A stretch of 64,000 bases of DNA, taken from contig DATBGS010000003.1 of the NCBI GenBank assembly GCA_036557885.1, positions 76,731-140,730 on the forward strand. The letters run 5' to 3'. The notes under the pieces were generated by a model. It had not been told where the DNA came from, ran no database searches, and saw only the letters and a list, made by a program, of their open reading frames with translations. The first letter of the stretch is position 1; the number at the start of each line of letters is the position of its first letter. Of the stretch, positions 25,490-34,003 are shown in pieces. Position numbers and translations under genes: made by a program. This stretch comes from DATBGS01 sp036557885. Its GTDB lineage: Bacteria; Chloroflexota; Ktedonobacteria; Ktedonobacterales; DATBGS01.

Positions 25490-26647
25490 ATGAGATCCCT
25501 TACCTGGCAGGAGGTGTGGAGTCGGCGGCTGGCACGGCATGCGCTGGTGGCGCCAAGGCCCAAGGAGGATATGGGAGAGGTCGTTCGTGCTGTCTGTGGG
25601 GTTCATGCCCAGATGCTGCCCGCCGCCGAACTCTCTCTTGGCCTGCGCCTGGTTGGAGCGACCCGCCAGGATGTGCAGGCCGCTCTGTGGAAGAGGCGCA
25701 GTTTGGTCAAGACTTATGGGCTGCGGGGGACGATCCATCTCTTTCCCTCCGATGAACTGCCGATGTGGGTGGCCGCATTCCGGGCCAACCGCCGCCCAGA
25801 CGAGGCGCGTTGGCTCGCGCAAATGGGGTTGGAGATGGCGCAAAAGGAAGCGATCATAACGGCCATTGGGGGGGCGCTTGATGGCCGCTGCCTGACGCGA
25901 GAAGAACTCGGTCTGGAGGTGGCGCGTCGCGTTGGATCGTGGGCAACCGATGCAGTAAGTCCCGCGTTCGGGGGCCAGTGGCCGCGCTGGTTGATCACGC
26001 TTGGGGCCGCAGCCAATGCCGGTTTGCTCTGCTTTGGCCCCAACCAGAAGGGCAAGGTGACGTTCACGCGCCCCGACCAATGGCTGGGTAGCTGGAAAGA
26101 AGTAGAGAGTGCAACTGCGCTAAAGATGATCTTCCGACGATTCCTCTCGACCTATGGGCCTGCTACCTCCCAAGACTTCGCGCAGTGGTTTGGCATGCCG
26201 CCCCGCACAGCCCTGGCTCTGATGCGCGAACTAGCCGATGAACTTGAGGAGGTAGAAGTCGAAGGCCATCACGCCTGGCTGCTGGCAAGCGAGGCAGAGG
26301 CTTCCTGGGCGCCGGTTTCGGATGTGGCGAGGCTCTTGCCCCACTTCGACTGTTATCTCATTGGGTGCTTTCCCAGAGATCGGCTTGTCCCGTCGGCCTG
26401 GGCGAAGCGGGTGCTAAAACAGGGCGGCATCGGAAATCTGCCCGTCGTGGTGGTTGATGGGGTGGTGGCTGGCCTCTGGCAGCAGCGGCGGAGCGGGAGG
26501 CGCGTCGAAATCGTGGTCGAAGCCTTCCAACCTCTGAGTGGCGACCAGCATCAGCAGTTGGAGGCTGCCGCTCGGCGCATTGGGGAGATTGTGGAGACGG
26601 AGAGTGTATTCTCTCTGGGCACTGTTGATGCTCGCCCCCATCTCTAG
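25490..26647 (+). CDS. winged-helix DNA-binding protein (HTH_42 / AlkZ-like)
   Basis: 385 residues of the HTH_42 family, which consists of tandem winged helices. The recognisable parts are RAVCGVHAQMLPAAELSLGLR, the KTYGLRGTIHLFP segment and the C-terminal VVVDGVVAGLWQQRR. Characterised members (AlkZ/AlkX) are DNA glycosylases that unhook crosslinked or bulky adducts. The HAQ segment lies where the catalytic Gln pair of AlkZ occurs, but I cannot confirm activity. It is co-transcribed with the preceding membrane gene. Confidence 0.82.
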   Translation: MRSLTWQEVWSRRLARHALVAPRPKEDMGEVVRAVCGVHAQMLPAAELSLGLRLVGATRQDVQAALWKRRSLVKTYGLRGTIHLFPSDELPMWVAAFRANRRPDEARWLAQMGLEMAQKEAIITAIGGALDGRCLTREELGLEVARRVGSWATDAVSPAFGGQWPRWLITLGAAANAGLLCFGPNQKGKVTFTRPDQWLGSWKEVESATALKMIFRRFLSTYGPATSQDFAQWFGMPPRTALALMRELADELEEVEVEGHHAWLLASEAEASWAPVSDVARLLPHFDCYLIGCFPRDRLVPSAWAKRVLKQGGIGNLPVVVVDGVVAGLWQQRRSGRRVEIVVEAFQPLSGDQHQQLEAAARRIGEIVETESVFSLGTVDARPHL

Positions 26648-26742
26648 CAGAAGGGGGCGCGACGCTTGCCTTGATAGTTTTTATCAAGAGCCGCGTAAAA
26701 CCCCTGTCTTTAGACATGGGGATATAAGGGGCTTAGCTGCGC

Positions 26743-26772
26743 TTGACGCACTGGTGTAGTATATGATATAAT
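26743..26772 (+). promoter_or_regulatory. promoter giving a leaderless RHH-tnpB mRNA
   Basis: TTGACG (26743-26748), an 18-base spacer and a perfect TATAAT (26767-26772). The ATG of the RHH gene is at 26779, seven bases after the -10 box, which is where transcription normally starts. No Shine-Dalgarno fits between. See the matching geometry at 51631-51666. Confidence 0.8.
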
Positions 26773-26778
26773 ACTAGT

Positions 26779-26961
26779 ATGGAAACGCCACCTGAACACA
26801 AAACACAACGTTGGATGCTCTATCTGCCACCTGCTCTGCTGGACCAGTTTCGGCAGTTGGCAACCGAGCATCGGCGGTCCCTGAATAGTGAACTGGTCTG
26901 GGCCTTGGAGCAGTATGCCAAACAAGAGCAGCGAAAAGCCAAACGAGAAGCGAATCCGTAA
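26779..26961 (+). CDS. small ribbon-helix-helix (Arc/CopG-like) protein
   Basis: 60 residues: KTQRWMLYLPPALLDQFRQL gives the beta strand and first helix, and HRRSLNSELVWALEQYAKQE gives the second helix with the conserved Asn-Ser-Glu turn of Arc/MetJ-type dimers. A short basic tail follows. It is the first gene after the element promoter and overlaps tnpB by 47 bases in another frame, so it probably regulates the element (autorepression of the promoter) or aids target selection. These roles are inferred. Confidence 0.85.
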   Translation: METPPEHKTQRWMLYLPPALLDQFRQLATEHRRSLNSELVWALEQYAKQEQRKAKREANP

Positions 26962-28144
26962 AGCCTTTCAATACCGCTTGTACCCGACTTCCAAGCAAGA
27001 GCAAACCCTGCTCTTTGTGCTGCGTCGCTGCCGTCACCTCTATAACACGGCGTTGGAAGAGCGCAAAGCCTTCTACCAAATGAGTCGCAAGAGTTTGGGA
27101 TACAGCCAACAGGCCGCTGAATTGGCTGAGATCAAGGAGGCTTTTCCTGCCTACCAGGACATCTACAGCCAGGTGTTGCAAGACGTGTTGCGTCGGCTGG
27201 ACAAAGCCTTTGCTGCCTTCTTTCGTCGCCTCAAGAATGGCGAGAAACCAGGCTACCCCAGATTTCAGGGCCAAGGTCGTTATGACTCCTTCTCGTATCC
27301 GCAATCGGGCTTTGCTCTGGCTGGCTGGAGTGGACCGGGGAAAGAGCGGTACGCTACTCTTTCACTCTCTAAAATTGGAGACATCAAAGTGCGCTTGCAC
27401 CGCCCGATGGTGGGTCAGGTGAAGACCTGTACCATAAAGCGCGATGTTAATCACTGGTTTGTCACTTTTTCTTGTGAAGTGGAGGAAGAAGCCTTGCCGC
27501 CTTGTGAAGAGGCGGTGGGCATTGATCTGGGTTTACTGCATTTCGCTACGCTTTCGACAGGCGAAACCATCGAGAATCCGCGCCTCTATCGCAAGGGACA
27601 AAAGCGTCTGAAACTTCTCCAACAGGCCAAGGACCGGAAGAAGAAAGGCTCCCTTCGGCGCAAACGAACGGCTATTGCTCTAGCGAAAGCGCATCGCAAG
27701 GTACGTAATCAGCGGAAAGATTTTCAACACAAGGCAGCGCGTTCTCTCGTCAATCGTTTTGGACTGATCGTCTTTGAAGACTTGCAGATCATCAACATGA
27801 GCCAGGCACCCGAACCAAAGCCCGACCCAGACAAAGAAGGTGCCTATTTGCCCAATGGAGCCAGCGCCAAGGCTGGCCTGAATACCTCCATCCTTGATGC
27901 TGGTTGGGGAGCATTCCAGCAGTATTGTGTCGCCAAGGCTGAAAGCGCCGGACGTCGCGTGCTGTTTGTGGACCCCTACAACACCAGCCAATTGTGCAGC
28001 AGCTGTGGTCAAATCGTTCACAAGGAACTAGACGAGCGCTGGCATTCCTGCGAGTGCGGCACCGAGCTCGACCGTGACCACAACTCTGCCATTACCATCT
28101 TGTTCCGGGGCCTGGAAGAGGCCCACAGGCTCACGGGCCTGTAG
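26915..28144 (+). CDS. tnpB: TnpB-type RNA-guided nuclease (OrfB, IS605 family)
   Basis: 409 residues. The N-terminal FQYRLYPTSKQEQTL is the family start. RuvC residues are intact: Asp204 in AVGIDLGLLHF, Glu288 in LIVFEDLQI and the DRDHNSA segment (386-392). The zinc ribbon cysteines are CSSC (361, 364) and CEC (379, 381). The ATG at 26915 follows a GGAG and lies inside the RHH gene. In known relatives TnpB cuts DNA with a guide RNA derived from the 3' end of the element; the candidate guide here would start at 28177. No tnpA is present. Confidence 0.93.
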   Translation: MPNKSSEKPNEKRIRKAFQYRLYPTSKQEQTLLFVLRRCRHLYNTALEERKAFYQMSRKSLGYSQQAAELAEIKEAFPAYQDIYSQVLQDVLRRLDKAFAAFFRRLKNGEKPGYPRFQGQGRYDSFSYPQSGFALAGWSGPGKERYATLSLSKIGDIKVRLHRPMVGQVKTCTIKRDVNHWFVTFSCEVEEEALPPCEEAVGIDLGLLHFATLSTGETIENPRLYRKGQKRLKLLQQAKDRKKKGSLRRKRTAIALAKAHRKVRNQRKDFQHKAARSLVNRFGLIVFEDLQIINMSQAPEPKPDPDKEGAYLPNGASAKAGLNTSILDAGWGAFQQYCVAKAESAGRRVLFVDPYNTSQLCSSCGQIVHKELDERWHSCECGTELDRDHNSAITILFRGLEEAHRLTGL

Positions 28145-28147
28145 AAG

Positions 28148-28176
28148 CCCCGCGCTTGAGCGCTGGGGTACTTCAC
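28148..28176 (+). ncRNA. right-end hairpin, candidate 3' part of an omega RNA
   Basis: The hairpin CCCC-GCGC-TTGA-GCGC-T-GGGG and the terminal TACTTCAC lie immediately after the tnpB stop. In characterised TnpB systems the guide RNA scaffold ends at this point and the guide is the next 16-20 genomic bases. The call is by position and analogy, not by expression. Confidence 0.5.
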
Positions 28177-28883
28177 GGCAAGTGCAAAATGCGCCCGCAG
28201 TTGCTACAGGTGACGATCTCTGCGCCCAGGCGCAACCGCTGCATTTCGCTGGCGCTGAGTGTTACCCGGCACCATTGGCAGGTGCCCCCTTCGGCCAGTG
28301 CTACCGCTTTGCCGCCGCGCAGTTTGCGTATCTGTTCATAGCGTTGCAGCAAATCTGGTTCGCAGCTTTCGGCCTGCGTCTTTCGGCGATGGCGCAGGTC
28401 GTTGAGCTTTGCTTCTGTCTGGCGCTGGCGTTCCTGTAACGTGTCTTGTTCGCGCTGGCGGGCCTGCTCAGCAGCGCTCTGTTTTGCCGCTTTGTCGTTC
28501 AGAGCTGCCTGGGCGTCGTCTGCCGCGCCCATTGCCTCCAAGACGCGATCTTCCTGGGCGCTGTGGAGTTCGCGCAGGTGCTGGATTTCCTGTTGCAGGG
28601 CGCCTAGCTCGCGGGGATTGGCGATGCTGCCACTGTACAGGCGGTCCTGGTGGCCTTTGATGCGCGCTGCCAGGGAAGCAAGCTCTTGCTCGGCTTGCTG
28701 AAGCGCGCGCTGGCGTTTCTGGAGGGCAGTTTGCGCGGCTTCAAGCTCCTCTTTGGCCTGGCGCAGGGCGGAGTCGTCGCTGAGGCGCGTGCTGATGGCC
28801 TGCGCCTCGGCATTGACACGCTCTAACTCCAGATCAAGCTGTTGTAACTGATACAACGCAGCGGCTTTGCTTCCCCGGCTCAT
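28173..28883 (-). CDS. C4-type zinc-ribbon coiled-coil protein
   Basis: 236 residues. Residues about 10-185 are an unbroken coiled coil rich in Gln, Glu, Ala and Arg. The C-terminus holds a zinc ribbon with CQWC and CSNC pairs (GTCQWCRVTL, IVTCSNCGRIL). The protein belongs to the DUF164/CT398-like group found next to YajQ-like or DNA-metabolism genes; its function is unknown. The ATG at 28883 follows AAGGAGG. Its stop codon TGA (28175-28173) lies inside the right end of the TnpB element, so insertion has set the C-terminus. Confidence 0.85.
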   Translation of the reverse strand: MSRGSKAAALYQLQQLDLELERVNAEAQAISTRLSDDSALRQAKEELEAAQTALQKRQRALQQAEQELASLAARIKGHQDRLYSGSIANPRELGALQQEIQHLRELHSAQEDRVLEAMGAADDAQAALNDKAAKQSAAEQARQREQDTLQERQRQTEAKLNDLRHRRKTQAESCEPDLLQRYEQIRKLRGGKAVALAEGGTCQWCRVTLSASEMQRLRLGAEIVTCSNCGRILHLP

Positions 28884-29162
28884 GGCTACCCCTCCTTGCT
28901 TTGTGGTGGCTGTTCCCGCTATTGTACTTCTCGCTGGTCCATCGGGCAAGAGGCACATGTCCTGCGAGCGTTTTGGCGCAGGTTTCGGGTGAGCAGGGCG
29001 CCATGCTGCAAGCAATCCTTGCTTACTGCTGCTAAGGCGTCAAGAGATTTGGTAGAATACAACTATCTTGTTGCTTTCTTTCGGTGTTGCGACCAATGTA
29101 AGGCCTTTTTGTGTTGCAATGAGGGATGAGACGTTTCAGAGGAGACGATAAAGGATAGCTCA

Positions 29163-29660
29163 ATGGCTGGAGAAAGTTCATTTGATATTGTCTCGAAATT
29201 TGACGAGCAAGAACTGGTGAATGCGCTGGATCAGACGCGGCGAGAAGTGATCACGCGCTTTGATCTGAAGGATACGAAGACCGATATTCGGTATGATGTG
29301 AAGACAGGCATCACGATTATTACCGCCAGCGATTTCACCCTGAAAAGCGTGCGCGATGTGTTGGAAAGCAAGCTGGTGAAGCGGCAACTCTCGCTGAAAA
29401 TCCTCAAGCCAGGCAAGATTGAGCCGGCGGCTGGGGGGCAGGTGCGCCAGATCTTTGAGTTGCAGCAGGGTATCTCTCAGGAGTTGGGCCGCGAGATCAC
29501 GAAGCTGATTCGGGAGCACCACCCCAAAGTGCGCCCGCAGATTCAGGGCGACGAGGTGCGCGTCGTGGGCAAGAGCCGCGACGATTTGCAGGCGGTGATT
29601 GCGACGCTGAAGAAGCAAGACTACCCGGTGGAGTTGCAATTTGTGAACTATCGCGGGTAG
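29163..29660 (+). CDS. yajQ: YajQ family nucleotide-binding protein
   Basis: 165 residues. The two alternating alpha-beta domains of YajQ are visible: FDIVSKFDEQELVNALDQ, ITRFDLKDTKTDI, and KVRPQIQGDEVRVVGKSRDDLQ, QDYPVELQFVNYRG. Relatives bind cyclic di-GMP or nucleic acid and can act as transcriptional co-factors. A length of about 160 residues is normal. Confidence 0.93.
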   Translation: MAGESSFDIVSKFDEQELVNALDQTRREVITRFDLKDTKTDIRYDVKTGITIITASDFTLKSVRDVLESKLVKRQLSLKILKPGKIEPAAGGQVRQIFELQQGISQELGREITKLIREHHPKVRPQIQGDEVRVVGKSRDDLQAVIATLKKQDYPVELQFVNYRG

Positions 29661-29992
29661 CGAGCATACTTTGGCGGCAAAATTGCGAGGAAGGGGCGCA
29701 GCGCCTCCGGGCGCTAGTACCTTAGTACCACAACAAGCGAAACGGCGCTCTCAGGCTCCAGGCTGCTCGGCGTCAGGGCTGAGCTTGCAAGCAAGCGAAA
29801 AAATAGATGGGTGTGGGTAGGGGAGACTGGCCGGGTGTGCTATACTAGGCCAGAGCGTGGTCGGGCTAAGGTGAGCACAGTCCTGGCCGGACCTGGCTGA
29901 AAGGCGTGTGAGGTGCGGCCCCTCCTTGGTAGCCCTGGTGTGCTGGTTGGCGGCGTGGGTGATGTAGAGTCCTCACGAGGAAGAAAGAGTTC
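29661..29992. other. intergenic region before the giant TPR gene
   Basis: No gene is supported. A short hairpin AGCGCC-TCCG-GGCGCT (29700-29715) and a tandem CTAGTACC/TTAGTACC lie near the left side. A TATACT (about 29840) could be a -10 box for the TPR gene, without a convincing -35. The rest shows nothing I can name. Confidence 0.5.
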
Positions 29993-32900
29993 ATGCCAGG
30001 AGATAGGGATCGCTTCGACGCCGCCATGAGTCAGGCCGATCACTTGCGCTGGGAAGGCGAGTGGACCCAAGCGGCAGGACAATATGAGCGGGCGCTGGCG
30101 GAATTTTCCCAGGAGATGGTGGCGCGGAGTGGGCTGGCGTTCTGTCTGTTGCAGATGCGGCGCTGGGATGAGGCGCTGCGGGAATATCAGCGGGTGTTGG
30201 CACAGGATGCGGCCAACGTGTTGGCCTTAAGCAAGGTCGCTGAATTGGAGGGTCTGCTTGGGCATTCAGAGAAGTCCTGGCAAACATTTCTCCAACTTGG
30301 CGATGTGTATGCACAGGAGAGTCAGAGTGCCCGCGCTGAGGCTGCCTGGCAAAAGGCCGCAGATCTTCGCCCCACCTCGCCGGAAGCTCACGAACGGCTC
30401 GCATTTCATTTTCAGGGCAAGAAAGATTTCCCTGGGGCGGTGCGAGCACATCTGGCGGCAGCCGAGGCCTATGCGCAGCACGGGGATGTTGCCAGAGCGC
30501 GTCAGCATGGCGCAGAGGTGCTGCGGCTGGAACCAGAGCACGAGCAGGCACAGGCATTATTTACTCGTCTGGAAACGCGGAAGGAAGGAGCAACCCCGGC
30601 GCCCCAGGTGCTGCGGGAGGCTTTTTCACCGTATTTAGAGGCAGCACACAGTCCATTCTTTCACATCCTGGCAGAATCGTCAGGGCTGGCCTCGCCAACA
30701 GAGCGCGATCCTGTTGGCGAACCGGAAGTAGTAAACGAAGCTCTTATGGGCAGGACGGGGAACAGTATGGCGAAGAAAGGCTCGGCCCCAGCACAGGGCG
30801 CAGCACGCGGAGGCGGGAACCAGGGGCGCGGCAATCCAGCAGATCAGAGCGGGCGCAAGCGCATGACGGCGCAGCAGGTGGCGAGCGCGTTGCGTCAGGC
30901 GCAGACTGCGCAAACTGAGGGACGCATTGACGAGGCGATTGATCTGTGCGAACAGATCATTGGCAGCGGCTTTGACCGCCCCGATGCGCGCTATTTCCTG
31001 GGCTGGCTCTATCAAGAGCAGGAGCGCTGGGAGGAAGCCATTGAGCAATTTCAAGAATTGCTCAATGACCCGGATTATGCCCTGTCCTGCTACTACGCCC
31101 TGGGCCAGTGCTATCGCGCGATGGGCGACCTGAACGCTGCGGCGCAACATTTCGATGAGGCGGTAGATCGCGTCAACCTCGATGCCCTGACATTGGAAGA
31201 ATCGGACCAATTGATCCAACTGTGCCATGAAGCCGCCGAAGCGCATCGGGCGCTGGGAGAAGTGGACCAGACCGAGACGGTCTACAATGCGCTGCTGGGC
31301 TTTCTGCGCAGCCGGGGCTGGGAAGACCAGGCGGCTGAGGTGGACCAGATGATGGCTGAGGGCGAGGCGCTGGCTGGAGGAAACCAGGCAGCGCAGGAGG
31401 ACCAGGAGCCACCGACAGTCACGTTTGGGCCGCGCGGCGGCAGCCCGGCCTACAAGCCACCGGAAAACGGGGAAAGCGCCACCGTGCTCTTCCCGCCTGC
31501 CCAGGAGCCGCAAGAGCCACCGACGATCAATTTTGGCGCGCCAGCAGGCCGTCCCGCGTCCAGCTTTAATGATGATTGGCTTTCGGCCCCAGGGCCTCAG
31601 CAGCCACCGGCAGCTTCAATGGCGCCCCAGTCGCCAATGGTGCCCCAGATGCCACTGGCATCCCAGCCGCCAATGGTGCCCCAGATGCCACTGGCATCCC
31701 AGCCGCCAATGGCGCCACCTGCCCCTGCATCCGCTTCGCCTACGCAGATTTCCGGCGCAATGGAGGCGCTCAACGCCCTGGCCCGCAATGGCAGTTCCGG
31801 GCCGCTCTCGCAAGCGGGTATTTCCGGGACGCTCGGTCAGCTTGCACCCTCTGGGCCATTCCCGGCGATGCCCACCGGCGCGGCGGTGGCCGGGACTCCT
31901 GCTGATCCGCTGCGCGCGTTGTTAGCCACCACTGGCAGTGTCTCTGGGGCGCTGGCTGGCGCCACGCTGGGGCCAATTCTCAACGGGATGCCTCCGCTGC
32001 AAGAACCCATTCGCTCGCGCGTGATGGCTGCCGTCAATGATATTGAAAAATATGTGGCGCATGGTCTGCTGACGGCGGCGATTGAAGAGTGCTTACGGGT
32101 GATCGAGATGGTGCCGCATTATCTCGATGTGCACCGCATGCTGGGCGAGATCTATGTCAAGCAGGGCAAGACTGAGCAGGCGATTACGAAATACGCGATC
32201 TTAATTGATACCTATCTGGTCAATGGGCGGGTGGATGATGCGATTGCTATTTATCGGCGCATCCTTGAACTGGAGCCAAATAACCTGACCTATCGCGTGC
32301 GGCTGCTCAACCTGCTTTCGGCGCATGGCCGTAATGATGAACTGGTGCGCGAGCGCACGACGGCGGCAGAGTCGTACCTGCGCCTGGGCTATGTGGATAA
32401 AGCCATTCAAGAGTATGAGCAGGCGCTGCAAGAAAACCCCAATCAGGTGCCGATGCGCCTGAACTACGCGCTGGCCTTGATGAAGATGGGCCGGGCGGCG
32501 CAGGCCGTCAGCGAATATCAGCGGATTTTGCAATTGGACCCGCGCAACGTGACCGCGCTGGCCCGTTTGCAAATCGCGTTGGCGACTGGCGTTGGCGCCA
32601 ACGCTACTCCGGGGATGGTGGCGGCGGGGGGCGGCAGCGCGAATCGCGCGGCGGCGCTGGAGATGTTGGGGCGGCTGCTCAAGGCGCTGCGCGGCGATGG
32701 TCAGCGCTACTTTGACGCCATGTTCCGCGAATATACGCAGGCGCTGGAGGCTTCGCCTTCCAATGTGGACCTGCGCTATAGCCTGGGACATGTGCAGCAG
32801 CAAGCCGGACGCTTTGCCGATGCGATTTCCTGCTACCAGCAAGCCATGAATGGCGCGGGGATGGAGCCACTCTGCCGTTATGCGATTGCCCGCTGTTATC

Positions 32901-33847
32901 TGGACCAGGCTGGACCCAAAAATGCGCTCACGGCGGTGCAAGAACTGGAGGTGGCTGCGGAGACAGTCCATCGCTCGCCAGTTGACCCGGCTGTCTGGGC
33001 GGCGTTCCCGCGCAACGGCCAGGAAGAACATCTTGCTCCTGAGATTGAAATCTCGCAATTGTTGGCAAAAGCCTGGGAGCAGGGCGGGTTTCCTGATCGG
33101 GCGCAGGCGGTCAGGCAACAAATCAAGCAGGTCTTGCCTGCCCAGGGATCGGTGCACCACGCCTCGCTGACCCCGGTGCCGCCAGGTCAGGCGAGCAGTT
33201 TGCAGGATATGCTGCAACAGGTGCAGGCGTATCGGGCGAATCGCCAGGCCGAGAAAGCGATTGAACTGCTCAAAAAGATGATGGCGATGGCGCCCAATGA
33301 TCCGGTCCCGCCAGGAGAGCTGGGCGACCTGTACATCTCCTGGGGCATGCTGGATGAGGGGCTGAGCGCGCTGCGCACTCAGGTGGAAATCTACCTGCGC
33401 AGCAGCAAGACGGCAGAGGCCGCCAAAGTGCTTCAGCAGATTGCCTCGATCTATTGGGATATGGGCAATCAAGAAGAGGCGCTTTCGGCGCTGCGCCAGG
33501 TGGTGCAGATGGTGCCAGAGGATATGCTGGCGCGCACCGAGATGGTCAAGTATTGCCTCCAGGCCAACCGGCGGGACGAAGCAACGTTCCATCAATCGGT
33601 GATTGCCCGCAACTATTTCGCCAGTAATCAAACTAAAGAGGCGGTAGCTGCTCTGCAACAATGGATTGCCATAGACAAAACCAACATTGAAGCGTATGAT
33701 CTTCTTGGGAAGACGTATACCAAAGTTGGTGAGTTTGAGCAGGCGCAACGTGTCTACCGCAATCTGGCAAAATTGGACCCCGACAACCCTATCGCGTTTG
33801 AGCGGATGCAGCAGCTTCAGCAAGAACTGCGCACACGCCGCCCCTAG
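29993..33847 (+). CDS. large TPR-repeat protein with Pro/Met/Gln-rich linker
   Basis: 1284 residues, soluble. TPR-like 34-residue repeats fill residues about 10-200 and 300-450 (for example ALRQAQTAQTEGRIDEAIDL, ARYFLGWLYQEQERWEEAIE), then a disordered linker with PPTVTFG/PPTINFG and VPQMPLASQPPM repeats (about 480-690), then a further TPR block (about 690-1284, for example LEPNNLTYRVRLLNLLS, ALQENPNQVPMRLNYALALM). The linker PTVTFG motif resembles FHA-docking or phosphothreonine substrates, which is only a suggestion. The start follows CGAGGAAG. Immediately downstream are cdaA and cdaR. Confidence 0.85.
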   Translation: MPGDRDRFDAAMSQADHLRWEGEWTQAAGQYERALAEFSQEMVARSGLAFCLLQMRRWDEALREYQRVLAQDAANVLALSKVAELEGLLGHSEKSWQTFLQLGDVYAQESQSARAEAAWQKAADLRPTSPEAHERLAFHFQGKKDFPGAVRAHLAAAEAYAQHGDVARARQHGAEVLRLEPEHEQAQALFTRLETRKEGATPAPQVLREAFSPYLEAAHSPFFHILAESSGLASPTERDPVGEPEVVNEALMGRTGNSMAKKGSAPAQGAARGGGNQGRGNPADQSGRKRMTAQQVASALRQAQTAQTEGRIDEAIDLCEQIIGSGFDRPDARYFLGWLYQEQERWEEAIEQFQELLNDPDYALSCYYALGQCYRAMGDLNAAAQHFDEAVDRVNLDALTLEESDQLIQLCHEAAEAHRALGEVDQTETVYNALLGFLRSRGWEDQAAEVDQMMAEGEALAGGNQAAQEDQEPPTVTFGPRGGSPAYKPPENGESATVLFPPAQEPQEPPTINFGAPAGRPASSFNDDWLSAPGPQQPPAASMAPQSPMVPQMPLASQPPMVPQMPLASQPPMAPPAPASASPTQISGAMEALNALARNGSSGPLSQAGISGTLGQLAPSGPFPAMPTGAAVAGTPADPLRALLATTGSVSGALAGATLGPILNGMPPLQEPIRSRVMAAVNDIEKYVAHGLLTAAIEECLRVIEMVPHYLDVHRMLGEIYVKQGKTEQAITKYAILIDTYLVNGRVDDAIAIYRRILELEPNNLTYRVRLLNLLSAHGRNDELVRERTTAAESYLRLGYVDKAIQEYEQALQENPNQVPMRLNYALALMKMGRAAQAVSEYQRILQLDPRNVTALARLQIALATGVGANATPGMVAAGGGSANRAAALEMLGRLLKALRGDGQRYFDAMFREYTQALEASPSNVDLRYSLGHVQQQAGRFADAISCYQQAMNGAGMEPLCRYAIARCYLDQAGPKNALTAVQELEVAAETVHRSPVDPAVWAAFPRNGQEEHLAPEIEISQLLAKAWEQGGFPDRAQAVRQQIKQVLPAQGSVHHASLTPVPPGQASSLQDMLQQVQAYRANRQAEKAIELLKKMMAMAPNDPVPPGELGDLYISWGMLDEGLSALRTQVEIYLRSSKTAEAAKVLQQIASIYWDMGNQEEALSALRQVVQMVPEDMLARTEMVKYCLQANRRDEATFHQSVIARNYFASNQTKEAVAALQQWIAIDKTNIEAYDLLGKTYTKVGEFEQAQRVYRNLAKLDPDNPIAFERMQQLQQELRTRRP
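31634..31705 (+). repeat. two perfect 36-bp tandem repeats inside the TPR gene
   Basis: A 36-base unit beginning CCAATGGTGCCCCAGATGCC occurs twice (31634-31669, 31670-31705), with degenerate half copies on both sides. It encodes PMVPQMPLASQP repeats in the disordered linker and is likely to vary in copy number. Confidence 0.85.
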
Positions 33848-34003
33848 CGACCTCCTGGGGCGGCTGCGCGCGCGCAGTTTGCCCCAGCTCTCCACCCCTC
33901 TGGTTGGATGGTCGGCCATTGATTTGCTACAATCTCCTGTAGAAGCGTGGGTGCAGCCTGACCCTCGACGCTTCGGCGTTTCTGCCACTTCAGGAGGCCG
34001 ACG

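Larger units (their letters stand above)
26690..28176 (+). mobile_element. IS200/IS605-type TnpB element with its own RHH gene
   Basis: A TnpA-less element. The left end has an imperfect hairpin CCCC-TGTC-TTTA-GACA-T-GGGG (26701-26721 area), and the right end has CCCC-GCGC-TTGA-GCGC-T-GGGG (28148-28168) followed by TACTTCAC, a typical right terminus of this group. Within it lie a promoter, an RHH gene and tnpB. The left boundary is approximate; a 7-bp hairpin CTTGATA/TATCAAG (26670-26688) stands just outside or at it. It is inserted between the HTH_42 gene and the 3' end of the zinc-ribbon gene. Confidence 0.8.

Noticed and set aside
29991..30557. 188-codon minus-strand ORF opposite the large TPR gene
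   Set aside because: High-GC shadow with Pro/Arg/Ala bias and no domain.
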